The position numbers and the translations under genes are program-made. Shown piece by piece: positions 20,264 through 29,735 of a stretch of DNA of 64,000 bases (position 1 is the stretch's first letter; every line of letters begins with the position of its first letter). Where the stretch lies: the NCBI RefSeq assembly GCF_000517425.1, contig NZ_CP006569.1:3772760-3836759 (forward strand), written 5' to 3'. The notes below the pieces were generated by a model that was not told the DNA's origin, did no database searches, and saw only the letters and a program-made list of their open reading frames with translations. This stretch comes from Sodalis praecaptivus. Lineage in GTDB: Bacteria; Pseudomonadota; Gammaproteobacteria; Enterobacterales; Enterobacteriaceae.

Positions 20264-20299
20264 GAGTTATTTTACATAAAAATTGATCATTGAGAAAAA

Positions 20300-21454
20300 A
20301 TGCATCAAGCTTCAGAGAAGAATCCGTTTCCGGCAGTAGAAATTATGGCTAACGATATCCTGACCACGACCCAGGCCGCGCAGTTGCTTGGTATTTCGGT
20401 GCGTACCGCTCAACTGTTCATCGAAGGCGGGGCCTTGGCCTCGTGGAAAACCCCCGGGGGGCATCGCCGCGTCCACCGCGCCGATGTGCTGGCCTTTATG
20501 GCGAAGAAGAACGATCGGGCAGCGAAGCTTTCATCGGCACGGGTCATCCTGCTCGCCTCGCCGGCGCGCCGCCCGCTGCTTGAAGGGCTGCTGTCCACGG
20601 TCGGCGAAGGCGCCGTTGACACCGTTGACGACGTTTACGCGACCGCTTTCGCTATCGGCCATCGGCTGCCGGCGGTGGTGGTGGTCGATCTGGCGGACGC
20701 GCGCGCGGAGCGACTTTCTCTGCTGTCACATCTGGCGGCCCATCCCGCTCTGGGACAGACGCGGCTAATGGCCGTGAACGACGCCGACGCCGACGCCACG
20801 GCAACGGACGCCAATCGCGCCCCGCCATCGGTCCAGGTAACCTCCGCCGAGCAGCTCCCTCTGGTCATTCGCGATGCCTTAAGCGATATCACGCCCCCGA
20901 TTGAACGCATGGCATTGCCGGTGTCCTTCCCCCTGGCCGCTAATGAAAGCCAACGGCTGGAAGCGTTGGACCGCTCCGGTTTGGTGGACACCGCCCCCGA
21001 GGCAGCTTTTGACCGGTTAACCTGGCTTGCCAGCCAGAATTTGCGCATGCCTGTCGCGCTGATGACGCTACTGACCCCCACACGCCAGTGGTTTAAGTCA
21101 CGACAGGGGCTGAAACTGACGCAAACGCCGCGCAGTTGGGCTTTTTGCAATCACACCGTCTTGCAAAAAGAGGTGTTCGCCGTCAACGACCTGTCGCGCG
21201 AGACGCTTTTTGCCGACAATCCGGCGGTGGCGAACCCGCCTAACTTTCGCTTCTATGCGGGCGCGCCGATAGTCGATCCCGATGGCTTTGCGTTGGGGTC
21301 ATTATGCGTTATTGATTATCAACCCCGCGCGCTGGACGCCCAGCAGGCGCAAACGCTGCTCGCGCTGGCGGAGCTGGCTTCCGATGAGGTTAGGCTGCGC
21401 GCCGTCAATCGCCAATGGCGCTGGGCCTGTGATAGGCTCGAACGCCAGGCTTAA
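20300..21454 (+). CDS. HTH (excisionase/MerR-like) and GAF domain regulator
   Basis: 384 residues. A DNA-binding helix-turn-helix of the excisionase type covers about 20-70 (LTTTQAAQLLGISVRTAQLFIEGG, then TPGGHRRVHRADV). A central receiver-like region, about 80-195 (VILLASP, AVVVVDLADA), lacks a clear phosphorylation set. A GAF domain, about 218-370, has the common motifs AFCNHTVLQKEVFAVNDLS and FRFYAGAPIVDPDG followed by LGSLCVIDYQPR. It likely senses a ligand or redox state and regulates the divergent oxidoreductase. A second start at 20345 (MANDILTT) is possible. Confidence 0.8.
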   Translation: MHQASEKNPFPAVEIMANDILTTTQAAQLLGISVRTAQLFIEGGALASWKTPGGHRRVHRADVLAFMAKKNDRAAKLSSARVILLASPARRPLLEGLLSTVGEGAVDTVDDVYATAFAIGHRLPAVVVVDLADARAERLSLLSHLAAHPALGQTRLMAVNDADADATATDANRAPPSVQVTSAEQLPLVIRDALSDITPPIERMALPVSFPLAANESQRLEALDRSGLVDTAPEAAFDRLTWLASQNLRMPVALMTLLTPTRQWFKSRQGLKLTQTPRSWAFCNHTVLQKEVFAVNDLSRETLFADNPAVANPPNFRFYAGAPIVDPDGFALGSLCVIDYQPRALDAQQAQTLLALAELASDEVRLRAVNRQWRWACDRLERQA

Positions 21455-21683
21455 CCGGCAACCGAGGCGCGACACCCCCCTGCCATTGCCCTAATGGAAC
21501 CTTGATAGCGTGCCGGAGGGGAGGTGTCGGCGTGAGCAGAACCGGGAAGAGAGCGACCGCTGTGGTGCAAGTTCCTTTTCATGTTCCATAATGAGGAATG
21601 ACCGCCCTGCGGTTTAAATAATAGAAGGCGTCTATCTTGAAATATGATAACGTCAAAGTATAACGATTGAATTGAGTTTCACT

Positions 21684-22031
21684 ATGAAAAACACCTTATT
21701 GGTGATGCTATTGCTGGGCCTGCTGGGGATATCCAGTGCCGCGCAGGCGCTGACGGAGAACGAAGCGGAAGATATGGCCGACCTGACGGCGGTGTTCGTC
21801 TATCTCAAGAATAATTGCGGCTATGCGGATATGCCCAATGAGCAAATCCGCCGCGCCATCTTGATTTTCGCCCAGCAAAACCGCTGGGATTTGAGCAATT
21901 ACGCCGCCTATGATATGCGCGCGCTGGGCGAAGACAGCTACCGTGACCTCAGCGGCATCCCCGTACCGTCGGCGAAAAAATGCGAATCGCTGGCGACTAA
22001 CTCTCTCGGTTTACTCGCCTACGCCAAATAA
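21684..22031 (+). CDS. yacC: YacC family protein (PulS/OutS-like), exported
   Basis: 115 residues, the E. coli YacC length. A signal peptide is visible ([22 protein letters not shown]) with cleavage likely after AQA. Conserved body: [39 protein letters not shown] and [11 protein letters not shown]. It belongs to the pilotin-like PulS/OutS group; in E. coli the function is not established. ATG 21684 was chosen over the in-frame TTG at 21672 because of the signal peptide. Confidence 0.93.
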   Translation: MKNTLLVMLLLGLLGISSAAQALTENEAEDMADLTAVFVYLKNNCGYADMPNEQIRRAILIFAQQNRWDLSNYAAYDMRALGEDSYRDLSGIPVPSAKKCESLATNSLGLLAYAK

Positions 22032-22140
22032 TACGCTCTCACAGCCCCTTTGCACGAAATTTAACCGTGCAACCGCGGGCAGAGTTAGCTATCATATTGC
22101 GCTGTTTTTTCATGGCGGACTTGCCAAGGAGCAGCCAGAC

Positions 22141-23004
22141 ATGTCCAACCAAGAAACCTGGCACGAAACGTTACACGATCATTTCGGCCAATATTTTACC
22201 GTGGATAACGTCCTGTACCGGGAAACCACCGGCCAGCAGGATTTGGTGATATTTGAAAACGCCGCATTGGGCCGGGTCATGGCGCTGGACGGCGTGGTAC
22301 AGACCACCGAGCGCGATGAGTTTATCTATCATGAGATGATGGCCCATGTGCCGCTCGTCGCCCATGGCAACGCCAAAAAAGTGCTCATCATCGGCGGCGG
22401 CGACGGCGGAATGCTGCGTGAAGTCAGCCGTCATCCCGGCGTAGAGCAAATAACCATGGTTGAGATCGATGCCGGCGTGGTGACCTTCTGCCAAAAATAT
22501 TTGCCAAGCCACAACGCGGGCGCGTTTGACGACCCGCGTTTTACGCTGGTGATCGCCGACGGTGTGGATTTTGTTTCCCAAAGCAGCGAGAAATTCGATG
22601 TCATCATTTCCGACTGCACCGACCCTATCGGGCCGGGAGAAAGCCTGTTTACCTCTGATTTCTATCAGGGCTGCGCGCGCTGTCTTAACCAAGACGGCAT
22701 TTTCGTCGCGCAGAACGGCGTGTGTTTTTTACAGCAGGAGGAAGCGGTCAATAGCCACCGGAAACTTCGTCACTATTTTAGCGACGTCAGTTTTTATCAG
22801 GCGGCGGTGCCGACCTATTACGGCGGTATTATGACCTTCGCCTGGGCCAGTCAAAATCCGGCGCTACGCCAGCTCGACACCGCGACCCTGGCGGCGCGTA
22901 TCGATAAGACCGGCCTGACCTGCCGCTACTATAATGCGGCGATCCATAACGGCAGCTTCGCCCTGCCGCAATATTTGCTGAATGCCTTATCAGCTTGCCG
23001 CTGA
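22141..23004 (+). CDS. speE: Spermidine synthase (polyamine aminopropyltransferase)
   Basis: Transfers the aminopropyl group from decarboxylated SAM to putrescine. 287 residues from ATG 22141 ([17 protein letters not shown]). The signature [17 protein letters not shown], the VEIDAGVV block and DCTDPIGPG are present. The frame is open upstream across the yacC end, but that part is a different reading of yacC and not part of SpeE. speD follows after 28 bases. Confidence 0.97.
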   Translation: MSNQETWHETLHDHFGQYFTVDNVLYRETTGQQDLVIFENAALGRVMALDGVVQTTERDEFIYHEMMAHVPLVAHGNAKKVLIIGGGDGGMLREVSRHPGVEQITMVEIDAGVVTFCQKYLPSHNAGAFDDPRFTLVIADGVDFVSQSSEKFDVIISDCTDPIGPGESLFTSDFYQGCARCLNQDGIFVAQNGVCFLQQEEAVNSHRKLRHYFSDVSFYQAAVPTYYGGIMTFAWASQNPALRQLDTATLAARIDKTGLTCRYYNAAIHNGSFALPQYLLNALSACR

Positions 23005-23032
23005 AACGGTATTTATAAGGGGGTGAACCAAA

Positions 23033-23827
23033 TTGCAGAAGCTAAAACTACACGGCTTTAATAATCTGACCAAGAGCCTGAGTTTTTGTATTTACGATAT
23101 TTGTTATGCCAAAACGGCGGACGACCGTGACGGCTATATCGCCTACATTGACGAACAATATAACGCCAATCGTCTGACGGAAATTCTCAGCGAAACCTGC
23201 TCGATGATAGGCGCAAATATCCTGAACATTGCCCGCCAGGACTACGAGCCGCAGGGCGCGAGCGTGACCATATTGGTCAGCGAGGAGCCGGTCGACCCCG
23301 GCAGCATCGACACGTCCGAACATCCCGGGCCGCTGCCGGAATCGGTGGTAGCGCATCTGGATAAAAGCCATATTTGTGTGCATACCTACCCGGAAAGCCA
23401 TCCCGAGGGCGGTCTATGCACTTTCCGCGCCGATATAGAAGTCTCGACCTGCGGCGTCATCTCCCCGTTAAAAGCGCTTAATTACCTGATCCATCAGTTG
23501 GAGTCGGATATTGTCACCATGGATTACCGCGTGCGCGGCTTTACCCGCGATATCAACGGGGTAAAACATTATATCGACCACGAGATCAACTCGATTCAGA
23601 ATTTTATGTCCAAAGACATGAAAGCGCTCTATCACATGATGGACGTCAATGTCTATCAGGAGAATATTTTTCACACCAAGATGATGCTGAAAGATTTCGA
23701 TCTCAAACACTATCTTTTCAATGCCAGGCCGGACGATCTCAGCGCGGACGAGCGCAAAGCAATTACCGATCTCCTTTACAAAGAGATGCAGGAAATTTAT
23801 TACGGCCGCAACCTGCCCGTAATTTAA
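23033..23827 (+). CDS. speD: S-adenosylmethionine decarboxylase proenzyme
   Basis: Supplies decarboxylated SAM to SpeE. 264 residues, the same length as E. coli SpeD. It begins with TTG at 23033, set by the [12 protein letters not shown]-terminus and a strong AAGGGGG site nine bases upstream. Autocatalytic cleavage is expected at Lys111-Ser112 in [13 protein letters not shown], giving the pyruvoyl enzyme. The following ESHPEGG and [10 protein letters not shown] blocks are intact. Together with speE it forms the usual spermidine operon. Confidence 0.97.
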   Translation: MQKLKLHGFNNLTKSLSFCIYDICYAKTADDRDGYIAYIDEQYNANRLTEILSETCSMIGANILNIARQDYEPQGASVTILVSEEPVDPGSIDTSEHPGPLPESVVAHLDKSHICVHTYPESHPEGGLCTFRADIEVSTCGVISPLKALNYLIHQLESDIVTMDYRVRGFTRDINGVKHYIDHEINSIQNFMSKDMKALYHMMDVNVYQENIFHTKMMLKDFDLKHYLFNARPDDLSADERKAITDLLYKEMQEIYYGRNLPVI

Positions 23828-23886
23828 CCCCCGGCCTTGCCGGCAACGTTGGCCGCGCGGTTCAAAGCAAGCCGCGAGAAACTCAG

Positions 23887-23915
23887 GCGGGCCGGGGTAA
23901 GCAACCTCGGCCCGC
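23887..23915. terminator. Hairpin between convergent speD and yacL
   Basis: GCGGGCCGGGG (23887-23897), a seven-base loop and CCTCGGCCCGC (to 23915) pair with one wobble. It lies just past the yacL stop and 60 bases past speD, so it could end both transcripts. No clear T-run follows. Confidence 0.5.
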
Positions 23916-23918
23916 GCT

Positions 23919-24284
23919 TCATCCGCCGGTATGCATAAACTGACGATACCGCTTCAGCATCAGCAGAAAATCGTCGCTGCCGCACAGCGACAAACTTTCT
24001 TCATCATAATAACTGAGCCCCTCTTCCAGATCGTCGCACTCCACCGATATGCCGTTGGCGCGCACCATGACCTCTTCAGCGTCAATAAGCAGGGTATATT
24101 CATGGCCGATGTGCTGCCACTGCGCCAGGGAGCCGGATAAGCTCAGTAAACGCCGCTCCACATCAGCCAGCAGCGCCATATCGCCCTTGACTTCGTCATT
24201 CAGCCAATGTCCGATAGCCTCATGGCCCATGGAGAATTTGACGATGACCTGACCGGTGACGTCGCGTAAAAATTCGTAGTCCAT
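23919..24284 (-). CDS. yacL: UPF0231 family protein YacL
   Basis: 121-residue acidic protein matching Yac[53 protein letters not shown] and [15 protein letters not shown]. The family is restricted to gamma-proteobacteria and has no settled function. It follows acnB on the same strand but is separated from it by a strong terminator, so it probably has its own promoter. Confidence 0.94.
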   Translation of the reverse strand: MDYEFLRDVTGQVIVKFSMGHEAIGHWLNDEVKGDMALLADVERRLLSLSGSLAQWQHIGHEYTLLIDAEEVMVRANGISVECDDLEEGLSYYDEESLSLCGSDDFLLMLKRYRQFMHTGG

Positions 24285-24444
24285 CGTTGCCGTCCACCCC
24301 GTTGGGGCGCTATGCCGTATCTTTATGGAAAATGGCGGTGGAAGATAATCGGATTTTACGCGTTTTTATCGCGCCCGCCAAAGCCTGCGTCACGATTATC
24401 GCCGCCGGAGACGGCGGTTACCCCGGCCGCGCGCCGTACAGGCC

Positions 24445-24470
24445 AAAAAAAACGCCCGTCAGCGACGGGC
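24445..24470 (-). terminator. Rho-independent terminator of acnB
   Basis: On the minus strand, GCCCGTC (24464-24470), loop GCT and GACGGGC (24454-24460) are followed by G and eight T residues (plus-strand A-run 24445-24452). It lies 44 bases past the acnB stop. Confidence 0.88.
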
Positions 24471-24513
24471 GGTAATGGACTTGCCGTGCAGGCGGCGCCG
24501 CACGCGGGCGGAG

Positions 24514-27111
24514 TTAAACCGCGGTTTGGAAAATGACCTGATCGGCTTTGTCGGTGTATTCGCTGAGGCGGTCGAAATTCAGATAACGGTAGGTATCCAC
24601 CGCCGTCTGATCCACCAGCGCCATCGCCTGCAAATACTCCTCCACCGTCGGCAAACGGCCCAGCAGCGAGGTGACCGCCGCCAGCTCCGCAGAGGCCAGA
24701 TAAACGTCGGCGCCGTTGCCTAAACGGTTCGGAAAGTTACGGGTAGAGGTGGACACCACCGTCGCGCCATCCGTTACCCGCGCCTGGTTACCCATGCACA
24801 GCGAGCAACCCGGGATTTCCATACGCGCGCCGCTTTTGCCAAAGACGCTATAGTAGCCTTCTTCGGTGAGCTGGGCGGCGTCCATTTTGGTTGGCGGCGC
24901 AACCCACAGGCGGGTCGGCAGCTGGCCCTTGTGACTGTCCAGCAGCTTACCGGCGGCGCGGAAGTGGCCGATATTGGTCATGCAGGAGCCGATAAAGACT
25001 TCATCGATTTTGCTGCCGGCCACGTCAGACAGCAGACGGGCGTCATCCGGATCGTTCGGCGCGCACAGGATCGGTTCGCTGATTTCGGCCAGATCAATCT
25101 CAATCACCGCCGCATACTCGGCATCGGCATCCGCCGACAGAAGAGACGGATTCGCCAGCCAGCTCTCCATGCCTTTGATACGCCGTTCCAGCGTGCGGCG
25201 ATCGCCGTAACCTTCCGAAATCATCCATTTCAGCAGCACGATATTGGAATTTAAATATTCGGTAATCGGCGCCTGGTCAAGCTTGATGGTACAACCGGCG
25301 GCGGAGCGTTCCGCCGAGGCGTCCGCCAGTTCAAAAGCCTGTTCCACTTTCAGTTCCGGCAGCCCCTCGATTTCCAGGATGCGGCCGGAGAAAATGTTTT
25401 TCTTGCTCTTTTTCTCCACCGTCAGCAGCCCTTGCTTGATGGCATAATACGGGATCGCATGCACCAGATCGCGCAAGGTAATGCCCGGTTGCATGGCGCC
25501 TTTGAAACGAACCAGCACCGACTCAGGCATATCCAACGGCATGACCCCGGTCGCGGCGGCGAAGGCCACCAGCCCGGACCCCGCCGGGAACGAGATGCCA
25601 ATCGGGAAACGGGTATGGGAATCGCCGCCGGTGCCGACGGTGTCGGGCAGTAACATGCGGTTCAGCCAGGAGTGGATGATACCGTCGCCCGGACGCAGGG
25701 AGACGCCGCCGCGGTTCATGATGAAGTCCGGCAGCGTATGGTGGGTCTGCACGTCCACCGGCTTGGGATAGGCGGCGGTGTGGCAGAATGATTGCATTAC
25801 CAGGTCGGCGGAGAAGCCCAGGCACGCCAGATCCTTTAACTCATCGCGCGTCATGGGGCCGGTCGTATCCTGCGACCCTACCGAGGTCATTTTCGGCTCG
25901 CAATACTGGCCGGGACGTACCCCCGGCACGCCGCAGGCGCGGCCGACCATTTTCTGCGCCAGCGTATAGCCTTTGTCGCTGGCGGCGACATCGCGGGCGT
26001 GGCGGAAGATGGTGCTGGGCGACAGCCCCAGCGATTCACGTGCGCGCGCGGTCAGACCACGGCCGATGATGAGCGGAATACGGCCGCCGGCGCGCACTTC
26101 GTCCACCAGCACATCCGTTTTCAGCGTGAAACTGGCCAACAGCGCCCCGGTCTCGTGATGACGGATTTCCCCCGCGAACGGATAGATATCAATGACGTCG
26201 CCCATGTTCAAATCGGACACGTCTACTTCGATCGGCAGGGCGCCGGCATCTTCCATAGTGTTGAAGAAAATCGGCGCGATTTTGCTGCCCAGCACCACCC
26301 CGCCGCCGCGTTTGTTCGGCACATACGGAATGTCGTCACCCATAAACCACAGCACCGAGTTGGTGGCGGATTTGCGCGAGGAGCCGGTGCCCACGACATC
26401 GCCGACATAGGCTAACGGGAAGCCTTTGCCGTTCAGCGCCTCGATCTGCTGGATGGGACCGACGTTGCCGGGCTGGTCGGGGATAATGCCGTCGCGGGCG
26501 TTTTTCAGCATCGCCAGCGCATGCAGCGGGATATCCGGCCGCGACCAGGCGTCGGGGGCCGGCGATAAGTCATCGGTATTGGTTTCACCGGTGACCTTGA
26601 ACACGGTAACGGTCATTTTTTCCGCCAGCGGCGGACGGGACAGGAACCATTCCGCCTCGGCCCAGGACGTCATGACATCTTGCGCGTGGGCATTACCGGC
26701 CCTGGCTTTCTCTTCGACATCATAGAAGTTGTCGAACATCAGCAGCATGGATTTTAGCGCGCGGGCGGCAATAGGCGCCAGCGCATCCTTGTCCAGCGCG
26801 TCCACCAGCGGCGAGATGTTATAGCCGCCCTGCATGGTGCCCAGCAAATCAATGGCTTTTTCCGCCGTCACCAGCGGGGAAGACGCCTCACCTTTGGCAA
26901 CGGCCGCAAGGAAACCTGCTTTAACGTAGGCCGCTTCGTCCACGCCCGGCGGTACCCGATTGGTCAACAGATCCAGCAGATACGCTTCTTCACCCGCCGG
27001 CGGGTTTTTTAGCAGCTCAACCAGCGCCGCCATTTGTACGGCATCGAGTGGCTTAGGGACAATGCCCTGTGCAGCACGCTCGGCAACGTGCTTACGATAA
27101 TCTTCTAGCAC
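24514..27111 (-). CDS. acnB: Aconitate hydratase B
   Basis: TCA-cycle aconitase and 2-methylisocitrate dehydratase; in E. coli its apo-form also binds mRNA. With GTG at 27111 the protein is 865 residues, exactly E. coli AcnB, starting [21 protein letters not shown] lies seven bases upstream. The frame stays open to 27411 but without conserved sequence. Iron-sulphur ligands are Cys in [10 protein letters not shown] and GCSLCMGNQ. The swivelling domain is N-terminal, as usual for AcnB. yacH, its E. coli neighbour, is absent; two accessory genes lie in that place. Confidence 0.97.
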   Translation of the reverse strand: MLEDYRKHVAERAAQGIVPKPLDAVQMAALVELLKNPPAGEEAYLLDLLTNRVPPGVDEAAYVKAGFLAAVAKGEASSPLVTAEKAIDLLGTMQGGYNISPLVDALDKDALAPIAARALKSMLLMFDNFYDVEEKARAGNAHAQDVMTSWAEAEWFLSRPPLAEKMTVTVFKVTGETNTDDLSPAPDAWSRPDIPLHALAMLKNARDGIIPDQPGNVGPIQQIEALNGKGFPLAYVGDVVGTGSSRKSATNSVLWFMGDDIPYVPNKRGGGVVLGSKIAPIFFNTMEDAGALPIEVDVSDLNMGDVIDIYPFAGEIRHHETGALLASFTLKTDVLVDEVRAGGRIPLIIGRGLTARARESLGLSPSTIFRHARDVAASDKGYTLAQKMVGRACGVPGVRPGQYCEPKMTSVGSQDTTGPMTRDELKDLACLGFSADLVMQSFCHTAAYPKPVDVQTHHTLPDFIMNRGGVSLRPGDGIIHSWLNRMLLPDTVGTGGDSHTRFPIGISFPAGSGLVAFAAATGVMPLDMPESVLVRFKGAMQPGITLRDLVHAIPYYAIKQGLLTVEKKSKKNIFSGRILEIEGLPELKVEQAFELADASAERSAAGCTIKLDQAPITEYLNSNIVLLKWMISEGYGDRRTLERRIKGMESWLANPSLLSADADAEYAAVIEIDLAEISEPILCAPNDPDDARLLSDVAGSKIDEVFIGSCMTNIGHFRAAGKLLDSHKGQLPTRLWVAPPTKMDAAQLTEEGYYSVFGKSGARMEIPGCSLCMGNQARVTDGATVVSTSTRNFPNRLGNGADVYLASAELAAVTSLLGRLPTVEEYLQAMALVDQTAVDTYRYLNFDRLSEYTDKADQVIFQTAV

Positions 27112-27588
27112 GACGTTCTCCTCGCTTTCATTGTCATAGGTAGTGCCTGGCTTTCCGTTCCCTACCGGCGATACATTAATTAGAAAAGGTTCGTTGTTAT
27201 CCGGCAGGGTAAGCGCCAGTTTATCAGTATTTAACCGTCTTGTTAATTTGTTTACATAAAAGCAACATGATATTTGGCTGAAACGATAAGGCTTTAGCGA
27301 TACCTTCAAAGGCGGGCGGCGGCGCGGCGATAACCGCGTGCCACCTGACGAATCACTTTGACATGAAAGCGTGCCGAAGCAAAGCGCCAGCGCGCCCGCA
27401 ATGGCGCGCATATCATCGCCGGCGCCGCCAAAGACGCTTCACGCCCGTCGTTTTCGCCCTATGGCGCCTGCCTGCCGTTCTCTCTGCCGCTGCGCTTTCG
27501 TTCAAGAGTTAATGCCTTACGCCCTTTTTTTTTTCAACAATACTCCTCTGGCGCGCGCAATTATTAATTCCCAAAGTAAGGAGACTGA
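27112..27588. other. 477-base divergent intergenic region, acnB promoter side
   Basis: Lies between divergent acnB and the GH18-like gene. The left part (27160-27300) is AT-rich and likely holds the acnB promoter. GTTAATTTGTTTACA at 27242-27256 resembles an ArcA-P site (first seven bases match GTTAATT); E. coli acnB is ArcA-repressed, but this match alone is weak. The right part (27300-27500) is GC-rich with no recognised feature. AAGTAAGGAGACTGA precedes the ATG at 27589. Confidence 0.4.
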
Positions 27589-29223
27589 ATGTACACCCCA
27601 ACTTGTATGCCCTATACGGATGTATCGAATAACGCGAAATGGAATGATAGCGATTTTCCCGCAGGACGTCCGAACCCCGTGTATGCCGAACTTGCCGCCG
27701 CCTTAAAGACCGATGGCCTAACGCTCTCTTTCATCACCCTTGGCCAAGATAACACCCCTTGTTGGTCCGGGCAGGCCACCACACCGCTGGCATGGGCCAA
27801 ACCGCTGACCGATGCCCTGGTCGAAGCCGGAAAGGGTTTTAAATTGTCCTTCGGCGGCGCCAGCAATGCCGATATCTCCACCGCCCTGTCCGAGGATGAA
27901 TTACTGGAAGCCTATCGCCAGGCGATTACCCTCTATCAACCGCAGGGGTTGGATTTCGATCTGGAAAACAATCTGTTCGATATAGGGAAAATCAGCGCGG
28001 CGCTGGCCCGCCTACAGCCGGAGTACCCGAACCTGCCGATTTCATTGACGCTGCCGACCGCCCCCACCGGGCTTAAGCCCGAGCAAATAACGCTGGTGGA
28101 ACAACTGGCCGCCGCGAAAGTCGATTTTATCGTGAACGCCATGACGATGGATTTCTACCAGCCCGGCGTAGCAGGGGAAATGGGACAGGCGGCGAAAGAT
28201 GCGGTCACCAATATTGTCGCCCAACTGCAAAGTATTTACCCCGAGTTATCCGAGACGGCGCGTTTTGCCAAAGTAGGCATAACGCCGATGATCGGCCGCA
28301 ACGATGATGGTTCGATGTTTACGCTGGCCAACGCCTTTGACGTCGGCGCCTTTGCCGCCCAGCATGGATTATCTTCGCTCTCGCTCTGGTCGCTGAACCG
28401 CGACGTCCCTTCCGATTTCGATTATGTCGACCCCGGGAGCAGCAGCAATCCAGAGCAGCGCACGGTCGGCGAATATACCCTTAACTTCCTGGCGGGCGCG
28501 CTAAGCACGTCCGTGCCTACGTTGCCCAATACGGTTGAGGTGGTGGACACGCAGTTGAAAACGCCGACGGCCGAGGTGACCTCATCGCCGCAATGGTGCG
28601 CGAAAGAGATTGAAGCCGCCGTCGCCAGCGCCGCAGCGATCTCCGCGCCAGCCGGGGAGGTGCCAGCGGGCAGCATTGCCGCGAGCGCGAGTGAAACCGC
28701 CGACGAGGCGGCCGCGCCCGGCGCCGCGTCTGACGCTGTCCCCATCGCGACCGCCGCTGCGGGCAGCATTGCCGCGAGCGCGAGTGAAACCGCCGACGAG
28801 GCGGCCGTGCCCGGCGCCGCGTCTGACGCCGCCCCAACTACAACCGCCGCTGCGGGCAGCATTGCCGCGACCGCTAGCGAAACCGCCGACGAGGCGGCCG
28901 TGCCCGGCGCCGCGTCTGACGCCGCCACAACCGCGACCGCCGCTGCGGGCAGCATTGCCGCAACCGCTAGCGAAACCGCCGACGCGTTAACGCCCGCCGT
29001 GGCGCAGACGCAGGCCGATATCCCTAACGCCATCGCGGCGCAAGGTGATGCCTTGGCCGGCACCGTAGATGAAGCTGGGACCAAAACCGAAGCCGTAACG
29101 CATGCCGAAACTGAGGCCAAGACCGACGCCCTAGTTAATGGCATCGCGAAAACCGAAGCCGAGGCCGTTGCCGAGACCAAAGCTGAAGCTGAAACCGAAG
29201 CCGAGCCCGAGGCCGTAGCCTAA
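27589..29223 (+). CDS. GH18 chitinase-like protein with Ala-rich repeat tail
   Basis: 544 residues. About 1-310 is a glycoside hydrolase 18-like barrel: FKLSFGGAS at 84-92 fits the SxGG motif, and LDFDLE at 121-126 fits DxDxE with Glu126 as candidate acid. The first Asp of the classic DxxDxDxE is replaced (Gln119). No signal peptide is visible. From 361 come four 31-residue repeats (GSIAASASETADEAAVPGAA and on), then an Ala/Glu/Thr tail with TEAEAEAVAETKAEAE-like stretches. The TAA stop lies at the start of the first of two 60-bp repeats, and the frame continues past it with protein-like sequence. GC-rich coding, unlike the AT-rich effector candidates. Chitin binding or hydrolysis is plausible but unproven. 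Confidence 0.75.
   Translation: MYTPTCMPYTDVSNNAKWNDSDFPAGRPNPVYAELAAALKTDGLTLSFITLGQDNTPCWSGQATTPLAWAKPLTDALVEAGKGFKLSFGGASNADISTALSEDELLEAYRQAITLYQPQGLDFDLENNLFDIGKISAALARLQPEYPNLPISLTLPTAPTGLKPEQITLVEQLAAAKVDFIVNAMTMDFYQPGVAGEMGQAAKDAVTNIVAQLQSIYPELSETARFAKVGITPMIGRNDDGSMFTLANAFDVGAFAAQHGLSSLSLWSLNRDVPSDFDYVDPGSSSNPEQRTVGEYTLNFLAGALSTSVPTLPNTVEVVDTQLKTPTAEVTSSPQWCAKEIEAAVASAAAISAPAGEVPAGSIAASASETADEAAAPGAASDAVPIATAAAGSIAASASETADEAAVPGAASDAAPTTTAAAGSIAATASETADEAAVPGAASDAATTATAAAGSIAATASETADALTPAVAQTQADIPNAIAAQGDALAGTVDEAGTKTEAVTHAETEAKTDALVNGIAKTEAEAVAETKAEAETEAEPEAVA
28669..28983 (+). repeat. 93-bp coding tandem repeat (31 residues), four copies
   Basis: GGCAGCATTGCCGC begins copies at 28669, 28762, 28855 and 28948, each exactly 93 bases apart; the fourth is partial. 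The copies differ by few substitutions, many at third codon positions or exchanging Ser and Thr. All are in the reading frame of the GH18-like gene. Confidence 0.9.
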
Positions 29224-29340
29224 GCCAAACGCATGCCATAGCTGCATGTCATAGCTGAAGGCAAGGACGCGGCCGTAGCCTAAGCCAAACGCATGCCGTA
29301 GCTGAATGTCATAGCTGAAGGCAAGGACGCGGCCGTAGCC
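29221..29340. repeat. 60-bp direct repeat carrying the stop of the GH18-like gene
   Basis: 29221-29280 and 29281-29340 differ at about three positions. Each starts TAAGCCAAACGC and ends GCGGCCGTAGCC, so each copy has an in-frame TAA and a later TAG. The frame between the stops reads as the same Ala/Glu/Val-rich sequence as the end of the protein. Confidence 0.85.
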
Positions 29341-29421
29341 CAAGCCGTAACGGATGCCGTAGCGGAAGGCAACGTAGCGGCCGTAGCTAAGCCGAGACAA
29401 ACGCCAACGCTATGGCATGCT

Positions 29422-29500
29422 AACGCCTCTCCTCGGGTGAGGCCACGCGCGCAGCCGATTTCCAACGGCGTGCCGGTGGCCTTCGGGGAGGCGTTCTTTT
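29422..29500 (+). terminator. Long-armed terminator candidate after the GH18-like gene
   Basis: AACGCCTCTCC (29422-29432) pairs with GGGGAGGCGTT (29485-29495), with one G-T pair, followed by CTTTT. The 52-base loop contains further GC-rich pairing. About 200 bases downstream of the stop. Confidence 0.45.
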
Positions 29501-29735
29501 GGTAGGCCCTGCGTGACGCCCCATCCTTTTGACGGCGACGCGCCACGCCTAGCGCTGACTCCGCGCGTTCATCAACCGTTTCAGCCACGATCGGCGGCCG
29601 CGTCAGCCCCCCGTTCGCCCTCGCTGACCCGTTCACCACCGAGTTGCAAAAAGCGACCAGTAACGCCAATTACGGTTTGCCAATCGCGGGGGGTTAGCAT
29701 TAGATGGTTGCCCTTTACGACGGAGGCAACATGAT

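Noticed and set aside
27112-27411. N-terminal extension of AcnB to an upstream start
   Set aside because: The added 100 residues cross the promoter region, show no conservation with AcnB and have no ribosome-binding site; GTG at 27111 gives the exact family length.
28517-29180. Long minus-strand frames over the GH18-like tail
   Set aside because: Ala/Val/Ser-rich or Arg-rich antisense readings of the 93-bp coding repeats.
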